A stretch of DNA of 44,381 bases from Nitrospirota bacterium (GTDB lineage Bacteria > Nitrospirota > Thermodesulfovibrionia > Thermodesulfovibrionales > JdFR-88): assembly GCA_021789735.1 (NCBI GenBank), contig JAJYJB010000010.1, positions 1-44,381 on the forward strand, read 5' to 3'. Positions 23,985-30,896 of this stretch are shown piece after piece. A program made the translations under genes and the position numbers. The first letter of the stretch is position 1. Every line of letters starts with the position of its first letter. The notes under the pieces are model-generated. The model did no database searches and was not told the origin of the DNA. It worked only from the letters and a program-made list of their open reading frames with translations.

Positions 23985-24977
23985 CTAATAGGGCATCGCC
24001 TTTGTGAAATGGCATCCCCTGCAGAAAGTGCGGGGGTGTCTGTAGTCACCGAAGAGCTGGAACCTGTAGGGCGACGCGTGCGGGCTATGGCAAGAGGCGC
24101 AGGACAGCTCCCGTCCCGGGTGCCTGGGGTCCGGATGGCCGCGCATCGGGTGGGGATCTCCGTTAAAAAAGGTGATCACATGATTGCCGCTTTGCCCCAC
24201 ATGGCAGGACAGACAGAGGTCCGTGGGGAACTTCCTGGTCCAGAACGGCCAGTTGGAGCCGTGCGGGCTATGGCACGTAGTGCACATCCCGAGCGCGAAG
24301 GGGCCGTGCTGGTGCTTGAGCTTTTGCCATGCGGCGATATCGTCGCCATGGCATTTTTCGCACATCTTCACGGGAGGGTTTGGCGTGGAATATTTCGGGT
24401 CCGCCTTCGGGTCGTGGCACATGAGGCAGGCCCAGGCGGCAGTCGGGCCGTGGACGTATTTCCGGTCCGTTATGTCCTTGTGGCATACATAGCAACTGGA
24501 ATCCGAGTGTTTTGCCGGATACAGGTCAGACTTTTGCGGCTGCATCTGGTGGCAGGTGAAGCAGGTGCTCGAGGAGCTGTGGAACCAGTACTGGGTGTAA
24601 CCGTCGGGGGGATTGCCGTACCTGGCGGATATGGGCGAAATGATGAAGACCTTTACCTGCCTGGAGACCGCGCCCCCGTCCTCCATTATGCCCGAAACCA
24701 TTATGGTGTTTATCCCCGGATGGACATCGGCCACCGAGCATACGTACCGCTTGCCGTCAATGTCGCTAAGGGTCTTTTGCAGATCCCCGTCCACGTATAT
24801 CTTAAGCGAGCTGAAGGCATTTTCACTTACTCTGGAGACGACGGAGATGGTCTGCCCTCCCTGCGTATAAGTCATGTCCACAGGGGTGACGATCCTCAGG
24901 GAATAATCGTCAGGATAACCTCTTTGCGGCAGCAGCAGGAGGAGGAAAAACAAGCAGACGGCGGCCCGCTTCATCAT
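23985..24977 (-). CDS. Octahaem c-type cytochrome with N-terminal Ig-like domain
   Basis: This 330-residue exported protein starts with a clear signal peptide (MMKRAAVCLFFLLLLLPQRGYP). A beta-rich, haem-free domain of about 100 residues (about 25-125) follows, with sequence of the Ig/FN3-like type. The rest carries eight CxxCH motifs (CFTCH, CYVCH, CLMCH, CEKCH, CTTCH, CLSCH, CASCH, CRGCH), several in the HSPHGS context of the doubled-CxxCH family. It should move electrons in the periplasm or at the cell surface. It overlaps the thioredoxin-like gene by 4 bases and is the last gene of a four-gene cytochrome operon. Confidence 0.92.
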   Translation of the reverse strand: MMKRAAVCLFFLLLLLPQRGYPDDYSLRIVTPVDMTYTQGGQTISVVSRVSENAFSSLKIYVDGDLQKTLSDIDGKRYVCSVADVHPGINTIMVSGIMEDGGAVSRQVKVFIISPISARYGNPPDGYTQYWFHSSSSTCFTCHQMQPQKSDLYPAKHSDSSCYVCHKDITDRKYVHGPTAAWACLMCHDPKADPKYSTPNPPVKMCEKCHGDDIAAWQKLKHQHGPFALGMCTTCHSPHGSNWPFWTRKFPTDLCLSCHVGQSGNHVITFFNGDPHPMRGHPDPRHPGRELSCASCHSPHASPYRFQLFGDYRHPRTFCRGCHFTKAMPY

Positions 24978-26125
24978 AGGCCAAGCATGGTTTTCAGTGC
25001 CATGCCGTACGCCACGGCGGCATCCCGCGCATCGCTTTTCCCCTCATACAGCCTGCCTTCGTACATGTATATCTGGGAATCCATGGGGTCCAGCTTGGCC
25101 GCTGCCGCAAACATGCCGCGCGCCTTTGCCATGTCGCCCCCTTTCCCGTAATAATAGCCCAGCAGATAATAGCAGGGAGTATAGGCCTCGTCAAGCTCCA
25201 TTGCCTTCTGCATGAGCGCCATTCCGCCCTTGATATCGCCCGAGGCTGCCAGAAGACTGCCCAGGTCGCACATGGCTATGACATTGCCGGGCTCCTTTGT
25301 GAGGGCCTGCTCGAACTGCTCCTTTGCAAGCTTCGTCTGGCCCTGCGAGGCATAATACTCCCCAAGGCTTATGTTCGGACGGGCGAATTTGGGGTCGGCG
25401 GCTATGGACTCTTCCAGCCACGTGGGGGCCATGCTTGCCATGCGCTCTGATCTGAGCATCCTCATGCCCAGGTTGTAGCACCTGAGGGCCCTGTCGCTCG
25501 GCATATGGACATTTTTGGCGCTGCCGCCCTTCTTGCCGCCTCCGAACTGCCCGTTTATGAAATCTATCATATCCGCGGAGCCGACGATCGGGTAACCGAA
25601 AAGCTCGTACTGGATCTTCATCTGCGGGTCCAGTATGACGGTGGTCGGGACGGCGATCACTTCATAGTCATGGAAGGCATTGAGCCCATAGTCTATGAGC
25701 ACCGGGACGTCGAGCTTCAGCTCGGCCATCTTGGCCTTTATCTTGGCAAGGGTCTGGTCATCGATGTTCTGCTGTTCGACGTTGATCGCCACAACAGCGA
25801 AACCCTTGTCCTTGTATTTGTGGTAAAGGGCCTCCATCTTTTTAAGCTCGCGCGGGGAATTTACACTCCATGTGGCCCAGAAGACGAGGGCGGTGAGTTT
25901 GGCCCCCTTTACATCGGCGAATGTCTTCGTCTGGCCGTTCAGGTCCTTAAGAGAAAAGGCCGGGGCCTTTGTGCCCACCTGAAGGTTCTGGCCAAAAGTC
26001 CGGGGGGCCAGGGAGAAAAAGACCGCCTGGAAGGACAAAAACGCAGGCACCAGAAGCACAAGGAAAAGGCTTTTTCCGCGGGCCTTTTTTCTTTTTATGC
26101 CGGCTCTTATTTTTCCCTTCCCCAC
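24974..26125 (-). CDS. Exported thioredoxin-fold/TPR fusion lacking the CxxC site
   Basis: The product has 383 residues from a GTG with GGAGG about 8 bases upstream. A Lys/Arg-rich N-terminus and hydrophobic segment (about 17-44) form a signal peptide or anchor. Residues about 52-190 are a TlpA/ResA-like domain: APAFSLKDLNG, LVFWATW and the cis-proline segment VIAVPTTVILD. Where active proteins have WCxxC this one has WSVNS, so both redox cysteines are serine and disulfide exchange is not possible there. Residues about 210-375 are TPR repeats. Family members help cytochrome c maturation. This version is more likely a scaffold or apocytochrome/haem-protein binder for the flanking cytochromes, which is inference. 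Confidence 0.85.
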   Translation of the reverse strand: MGKGKIRAGIKRKKARGKSLFLVLLVPAFLSFQAVFFSLAPRTFGQNLQVGTKAPAFSLKDLNGQTKTFADVKGAKLTALVFWATWSVNSPRELKKMEALYHKYKDKGFAVVAINVEQQNIDDQTLAKIKAKMAELKLDVPVLIDYGLNAFHDYEVIAVPTTVILDPQMKIQYELFGYPIVGSADMIDFINGQFGGGKKGGSAKNVHMPSDRALRCYNLGMRMLRSERMASMAPTWLEESIAADPKFARPNISLGEYYASQGQTKLAKEQFEQALTKEPGNVIAMCDLGSLLAASGDIKGGMALMQKAMELDEAYTPCYYLLGYYYGKGGDMAKARGMFAAAAKLDPMDSQIYMYEGRLYEGKSDARDAAVAYGMALKTMLGL

Positions 26126-26126
26126 T

Positions 26127-26816
26127 TCAGTGCCTCCCCTGCTTTAATTTTTCTATCCCTTTTTTGTACGCCTCCATCGCCTTCCGGGGCTTGCCCATTT
26201 TCTCATAGACATTGCCCAGCTCATAATACGCCTCGACCGGGTCCGGGTTGAGCACAAGGGCCTCTTTCAGATCGGCCAGCGCTCCTTGGAGGTCTCCTTT
26301 TTTGAAAAGGACAACCCCTTCGCCAGCCTTTGCGGCATGCAGTTCGGGATTTTCCTTCAGATCGCCCTCGAAGACCTTCATCGCCTCATCCAAAAGGCCT
26401 TTTTTGACAAGCAGGTCGCCAAGCCGCACCTTGGCAGGCATATAAGCGGGGTCTGCGGTGATGCTCTGCCTCGTCTCCGATATAGCCTCGTCCAGCTTGT
26501 TTTCCTTTTCGAGGGCCAATGACCGCCTTAACAGGGAAAGCGCCAGCGCCTCGCCCGAAAGGGGTTTTTTTTGTTCTTTCTTTTTGTTTTCCTTTTCAGC
26601 CTCCGCCGCTGCCATTAAAGCGGCAGCCCCCTGCAACCCGGGTTGGGTCTGGGCATTTTGCACCTGGTCCTGTCCCTGCTCCGGGGCCTGGGTTTGTCCC
26701 TGTACGGCAAAAGCGGGTTTTTCGGGAATGGCCAAAAATGCCACAAGGCAGAAAAAAGCAACAGTCAGAGATAAAGGGGACCTCCAAAAGGTCCCCTGCC
26801 GGTCAATCATGTATTT
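26127..26816 (-). CDS. Exported tetratricopeptide-repeat protein
   Basis: The product has about 229 residues. A hydrophobic signal segment (LTVAFFCLVAFLAI) ends in PAFA|VQ, followed by a Gln/Pro/Ala/Glu-rich linker. Four or so TPR motifs fill the C-terminal 130 residues (LAPNP-type helices such as YYELGNVYEKMGKPRKAMEAY). The start is uncertain: GGAGG lies 11 bases before GTG 26816 and 17 before ATG 26810; a longer frame begins at 26882. It ends one base before the thioredoxin/TPR gene begins. Cotranscribed with two multihaem cytochromes, it is likely a periplasmic assembly or scaffold protein. Confidence 0.8.
   Translation of the reverse strand, partial: KYMIDRQGTFWRSPLSLTVAFFCLVAFLAIPEKPAFAVQGQTQAPEQGQDQVQNAQTQPGLQGAAALMAAAEAEKENKKKEQKKPLSGEALALSLLRRSLALEKENKLDEAISETRQSITADPAYMPAKVRLGDLLVKKGLLDEAMKVFEGDLKENPELHAAKAGEGVVLFKKGDLQGALADLKEALVLNPDPVEAYYELGNVYEKMGKPRKAMEAYKKGIEKLKQGRH
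26776..26796 (-). repeat. Perfect hairpin in the first codons of the TPR gene
   Basis: Arms GGGGACCT and AGGTCCCC flank a 5-base loop, with TTTATCT following on the minus strand. The stem is stable and lies about 5-11 codons into the TPR gene, downstream of the large cytochrome gene. It may attenuate transcription after the cytochrome or limit translation of the TPR gene; it may also be coincidence. Confidence 0.45.
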
Positions 26817-26923
26817 CACTTTAAAAAACGCCTCCAGTTTTTTCAAGCCCTGAACTTTAAAAAAGCCGGGCCCCACATCCAAAAGTTTTATGGTTCATCC
26901 TGTCCGCTTCAAAAAGCTCCGGG

Positions 26924-28279
26924 CTACCGGTTTTTCTTCGGGTTTACGCGGTCGTAGTAGCGCGTAACGTGACAGCCCGGAGAACACTGCCCGCCCGTGG
27001 GCGTCTTCTTGTAATTTATCGGCAGGTGCCATGCCCCAAACTTGACATAGTCTCTGATGTGCTTCGGGTTATTGCTGCCGTGCGGGTCGTGGCAGAATAT
27101 GCAGACACGGCCTTTTTGCTGGTGCACATGGACATAATGCAGGTTCAGGTTGCCGTTCCTGAAGTTGGTGAGCGTCGTCGTGTATTTCTCCGCCGCAATG
27201 GTGTTCTGGTGGCACATGAAGCAAAGCGCGTATGCCTTGGGGTCATAAGGCGTATACATGGTGGAGGGGAAATGCTTCCTCAGCAGCCTGTAATACGGCG
27301 AGCCGTGCGGGCTGTGGCAGGCCGGGCAGTCCCCTTCCCTGACTGGCCCGTGCCAGTCCTTGTTTTCCTGCAGGTACTTCTTCATGTTCACTATCCAGCC
27401 TGTGGGGGTTTTCAGCCGCTTGTCATGGCAGGACAGGCACAGGTCCACCGGTTTTTTCAGGAGCATCTTGGGGAGGTTCGAGCCGTGCGGATTATGGCAG
27501 TTCAGGCATTTTTTCTTGGTCTCGGTAATGGCCCCGTGCTTCGTCTTTGAGTCCTCGACCTGCTGCTTCTTGCCCGTGTGGCACCTGAAGCAGAGGGCCT
27601 CATGGCGGTCGGCCCTCAGGTTGTACTTGTAGCCCGCGCTGTGCGGGCTGTGGCAGTTAATGCAGCCAAGCTCCACCGCGGGATGGATGTATTTGTCATT
27701 TTTCAGTTCTTGCGCCTTGTCGGTGTGACAGGAAAGACAGAGGTTGTTTCCTCTTGCGAAGAGCATCTTCGGGTAAGGGGAGCCATGGGGGTTATGGCAT
27801 ATGGTGCACTGGCCGGTTGCGGCCGGCCCGTGCTTAAATGGGCCGGCCATTCTCTTCTTGTTGTGGCACATGAAGCACAGGTCCTGTCCCTCGGCGGCCC
27901 GCAACTGGTACTTGTACGGCGACTGATGGGGACTGTGGCATGCCGTGCATGCGCCGGCCTTCACCGGCGGATGGACATGGCGGGCTGTGTCCATTCTCTG
28001 ATGGCACTTGTAGCAGAGCTGGGAAACCGGGTCCGGAACGGGTTTGAACTTGTGCTTCCCCGTCTTCTGGTGGCAGAAAAGGCAATCGCCCGCAGCAACC
28101 GGGCCATGGATGAACTTGTCCGTCCCGAAGTTGCTGTGGCATTTGCTCGTCACACAGCCTTCCTTCCCGATCCTGCCCGCGCTGTCCGCCCGCGCCGTGC
28201 CACCAGGCCCGGGGAGAAAAACAAGGAAAAACACAAAAAATGCCAATACACCTAAAGTACTGCCGCGCCGCTTAGCCAT
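26924..28279 (-). CDS. Large multihaem c-type cytochrome (13 CxxCH plus CX4CH and CX3CH sites)
   Basis: The product has 451 residues from the ATG with GGGGGAAG 8 bases upstream; an earlier in-frame ATG at 28333 adds 18 unlikely residues. A signal peptide (TLGVLAFFVFFLVFLPG) ends near ARADS. I count 13 CxxCH motifs, plus CVTSKCH near the N-terminus (CX4CH) and CSPGCH at the C-terminus (CX3CH), for up to 15 haems. Repeats of CHSPHGSPY and LCLSCH place it in the doubled-CxxCH family. Such proteins carry electrons across the periplasm or out of the cell. It is the first gene of the cytochrome operon and is divergent from a hybrid histidine kinase. Confidence 0.93.
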   Translation of the reverse strand: MAKRRGSTLGVLAFFVFFLVFLPGPGGTARADSAGRIGKEGCVTSKCHSNFGTDKFIHGPVAAGDCLFCHQKTGKHKFKPVPDPVSQLCYKCHQRMDTARHVHPPVKAGACTACHSPHQSPYKYQLRAAEGQDLCFMCHNKKRMAGPFKHGPAATGQCTICHNPHGSPYPKMLFARGNNLCLSCHTDKAQELKNDKYIHPAVELGCINCHSPHSAGYKYNLRADRHEALCFRCHTGKKQQVEDSKTKHGAITETKKKCLNCHNPHGSNLPKMLLKKPVDLCLSCHDKRLKTPTGWIVNMKKYLQENKDWHGPVREGDCPACHSPHGSPYYRLLRKHFPSTMYTPYDPKAYALCFMCHQNTIAAEKYTTTLTNFRNGNLNLHYVHVHQQKGRVCIFCHDPHGSNNPKHIRDYVKFGAWHLPINYKKTPTGGQCSPGCHVTRYYDRVNPKKNR

Positions 28280-28358
28280 TTCAGCTTCTTCCCCCTTCAG
28301 AGCATAGAAAAGCACCATGTGCATTAGGTGCACTATTCTATGTTAAAAAAAGCCGCTG

Positions 28359-28380
28359 TGTCTACATTAATTTATAGACA
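28359..28380. repeat. Inverted repeat upstream of the large cytochrome gene
   Basis: TGTCTA and TAGACA arms are 10 bases apart, about 80 bases before the cytochrome start in the divergent control region. A second small repeat, GTGCA-N5-TGCAC, lies at 28319-28333. Either could be an operator; there is no direct proof. Confidence 0.35.
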
Positions 28381-28466
28381 TTGTGAGAATCAAAATTTCA
28401 GGACCGGAACATGGAGGGCGTCCCTGAAAACCGAAGCTTTAAAGGACCTGTTTTTTCAGACCGGGC

Positions 28467-28496
28467 TTGACAATAAAGCCATTTTTTTAAAATAAT
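28467..28496 (+). promoter_or_regulatory. Putative sigma-70 promoter for the hybrid histidine kinase
   Basis: TTGACA (28467-28472), 18 bases and AATAAT (28491-28496) precede the kinase start by about 44 bases. Transcription would begin near 28503. Pattern match only. Confidence 0.5.
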
Positions 28497-28539
28497 CCAT
28501 TAGTTTTTAAATTTAAAGATTGTTTTAAAAAGGACCCCT

Positions 28540-30549
28540 TTGGAAAAAACCCCTGGAAACGGGCGGCAGCCAACTGCAAGTCCCGCCGGCTGGAAAAAAA
28601 AGGCTGAGGACCTGCATGCCTGCCTGATCGAAAATCTGTCAGTTGCCGCTTTCGTGCTCAATGCGGACCATGAGGTTGTAGTCTGGAACAAGGCCTGCGA
28701 GGAGCTCACGGGGGTGAAGGCCGAGGCCGTGATAGGCACCAGGGACCACTGGAGGCCCTTCTATTCCGAAAAACGCCCCACCCTTGCGGACATGATAATA
28801 GACGGGAATTTTGAGGAAATGGACGGCCGGTATGCCGCGCACTGCCTTTCCAGGCTGGTCAACAAGGGGCTCGAGGCCGAGGGGTGGTTCCGCGATCTGG
28901 GCGGAGCTGACAGGTACATGCTGTTCAGCGCCGCGCCTTCCCATGACCCTGAAGGGCGGCTGCTCTTCGTCACCGAGACCTTCCAGGACATCACCAGCAG
29001 GAAGAAACTGGAAGAGGCGCTGAAGGAAAGCGAAAGCCGTTTACGGATGATAATAGAGACCGAGCCCCAATGTGTAAAGCTGCTTGCCCCGGACGGGGCG
29101 CTTCTTGCGATGAACCCTTCGGGGCTGGCCATGATAGAGGCCGACTCCTTCGAGCAGGTGAAGGGCAGGCAGGTCTCAGGCCTGGTCATGCCCGAATACA
29201 GGGGCCCCTTCAAGGCCCTCATGAACAGTGTCTTCAAAGGCGAGCCGGCCTCGCTTGAGTTCGAGATCATTGGATTGAAGGGGACACCCCGCAGGCTATC
29301 GACGCAGGCGTTGCCTTTCAGGGACGCAACCGGGCGGATCGTGGCCCTCCTGGGCATTACCACAGACATAACCCGGCAAACGAAGCTTGAGGAGCAGTTG
29401 AGGCATGCGCAGAAAATGGAGGCCGTGGGCCAGCTGGCCGGCGGCATCGCCCATGACTTCAACAACATACTGTCGGCCATAATCGGTTATGCCGACCTGC
29501 TTGAAGCCAGGGTCGGAGAGGACTCGCCCCTGAAAAACTACGTAAACAATATCCTCTCGGCCTCCAACAGGGCGGCACAGCTGGTCAAAAGCCTCCTGAC
29601 GTTCAGCCGTAAACAGAACATAAGCCTGCGCCCGGTAGAGCTGAATGCCCTGGTAAAAGGGATCGAAAAACTCCTTCTCGGACTGATAAGGGAAGACATC
29701 GAGCTTGTGGTCAGGCGCTCGGGCGATGACCTGGTCGTAATGGCCGACAGCGGCCAGATAGAACAGGTGCTCATGAACCTGGTGGCAAACGCCAGGGACG
29801 CCATGCCGGCAGGGGGGTTCATTGTCATACAGGCCGGGACCGCGGAGCTGAAGGGCGGGCGCGGCAACCCCGCGGCGGGCAGGCACGCGGTGATCTCCGT
29901 GACGGACACGGGCACAGGGATGGAGGCCCAGACCATCGAAAGGATATTTGACCCCTTTTTCACGACAAAGGAAGCGGGCAAGGGGACCGGGCTCGGCCTC
30001 TCCGTGACCTACGGGATAATAGAGCAGCACGGCGGCCGCATCGATGTTCAAAGCGAGCCGGGGATCGGCACGTCATTCAGCATATATCTGCCCCTCATGG
30101 ATGTCCCGGAAGCCATGGGCCAAAAAGGCGGCCTCCCGGACAGGGACGGGCTGCGGGGAGGGCCTGAAACCATTCTCGTGGCCGAAGATGACGTCATATT
30201 GCGGCAGCTCACAAGCGCCGTCCTCCGGGAATACGGGTACACGGTCATCGAGGCTGAAAACGGGCTGGACGCCGTGGAGAAGTTCACGGCAAACCGCAAG
30301 GACATTCAGCTTGCCGTGCTGGACGTCATCATGCCAAAAATGGGCGGGAAAGAGGCCAGCGAGCAGATAAGGCGGATAGGGCCGTCCACGGAGGTCATCT
30401 TCATGAGCGGCTACGCGCCTGAGGTCATAGGCGGAAGCGGTCTTGGGGAAGCCGGCATGAAAAAAGACAAAAACTTCATCCTGAAGCCGGTTGCCCCAGG
30501 GGTCCTTGTTTCGAAGGTGAGGGAGGTCCTGGACCGGAAAACGCCCTGA
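28540..30549 (+). CDS. Hybrid histidine kinase (PAS-PAS-HisKA-HATPase-receiver)
   Basis: This 669-residue soluble protein starts at TTG with AAGGA about 6 bases upstream. Two PAS domains (about 25-150 and 160-285) precede HisKA with AGGIAHDFNNILS. An HATPase (DTGTGM, GTGLGLSV) and a C-terminal receiver follow (VAEDD, VLDVIMPKMGG with phospho-Asp, ILKPVAP with the conserved Lys). The HDFNN type and fused receiver indicate internal phosphotransfer. There is no transmembrane segment, so the PAS domains read a cytoplasmic signal, possibly redox. Being divergent from the large cytochrome gene suggests it may govern the cytochrome operon, but no partner output regulator is adjacent. Confidence 0.93.
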   Translation: MEKTPGNGRQPTASPAGWKKKAEDLHACLIENLSVAAFVLNADHEVVVWNKACEELTGVKAEAVIGTRDHWRPFYSEKRPTLADMIIDGNFEEMDGRYAAHCLSRLVNKGLEAEGWFRDLGGADRYMLFSAAPSHDPEGRLLFVTETFQDITSRKKLEEALKESESRLRMIIETEPQCVKLLAPDGALLAMNPSGLAMIEADSFEQVKGRQVSGLVMPEYRGPFKALMNSVFKGEPASLEFEIIGLKGTPRRLSTQALPFRDATGRIVALLGITTDITRQTKLEEQLRHAQKMEAVGQLAGGIAHDFNNILSAIIGYADLLEARVGEDSPLKNYVNNILSASNRAAQLVKSLLTFSRKQNISLRPVELNALVKGIEKLLLGLIREDIELVVRRSGDDLVVMADSGQIEQVLMNLVANARDAMPAGGFIVIQAGTAELKGGRGNPAAGRHAVISVTDTGTGMEAQTIERIFDPFFTTKEAGKGTGLGLSVTYGIIEQHGGRIDVQSEPGIGTSFSIYLPLMDVPEAMGQKGGLPDRDGLRGGPETILVAEDDVILRQLTSAVLREYGYTVIEAENGLDAVEKFTANRKDIQLAVLDVIMPKMGGKEASEQIRRIGPSTEVIFMSGYAPEVIGGSGLGEAGMKKDKNFILKPVAPGVLVSKVREVLDRKTP

Positions 30550-30618
30550 AGCAACTTTTCTTCCGGGCCTGGGACCTTTTTTCGGGGAAGCGAAACGGAA
30601 CTTTTTAAAAATTAAAAA

Positions 30619-30701
30619 TGCCGAAGGCGGGATTTGAACCCGCACGGGTTGCCCCACACGCCCCTCAAACGTGCGTGTCTACCAGGTTCCACCACTTCGG
30701 C
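30619..30701 (-). tRNA. tRNA-Leu(GAG)
   Basis: The 83-base minus-strand sequence folds as a class II tRNA. The acceptor stem GCCGAAG pairs with CTTCGGC, with discriminator A at 30619. The anticodon stem CACGT/GCGTG encloses loop TTGAGGG with anticodon GAG. A long variable arm and the T arm GCGGGTTCAAATCCCGC follow. The 3' CCA is not encoded. GAG reads CUC and CUU leucine codons. Confidence 0.97.
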
Positions 30702-30709
30702 TAATGTTA

Positions 30710-30739
30710 ATACTACAATAAAAGACCTTCTGTTTTCAA
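30710..30739 (-). promoter_or_regulatory. Putative promoter for tRNA-Leu
   Basis: On the minus strand TTGAAA (30739-30734), 18 bases and TAGTAT (30715-30710) end 8 bases before the tRNA 5' end. This position fits a tRNA promoter. Pattern match only. Confidence 0.5.
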
Positions 30740-30810
30740 TGGGTTAAGAGCAGTTTTCCAGTGGGTTAAAGACCGCGCCCGCCGCCCGCCCCGGCCTTCC
30801 GGGCCAAAAA

Positions 30811-30819
30811 TGTTATAAT
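30811..30819 (+). promoter_or_regulatory. Putative extended -10 promoter for ftsK
   Basis: TGT followed by TATAAT forms an extended -10 element. A recognisable -35 is absent upstream (GC-rich). The transcript would start near 30826, about 70 bases before the ftsK GTG. Confidence 0.4.
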
Positions 30820-30896
30820 TTCATCCATGTTCGGGGTGCCGCTGGCGCTTTTTTGCGCGGATGAAAATGGTTTTTTGTTTTTTGATTTGACGGCCG

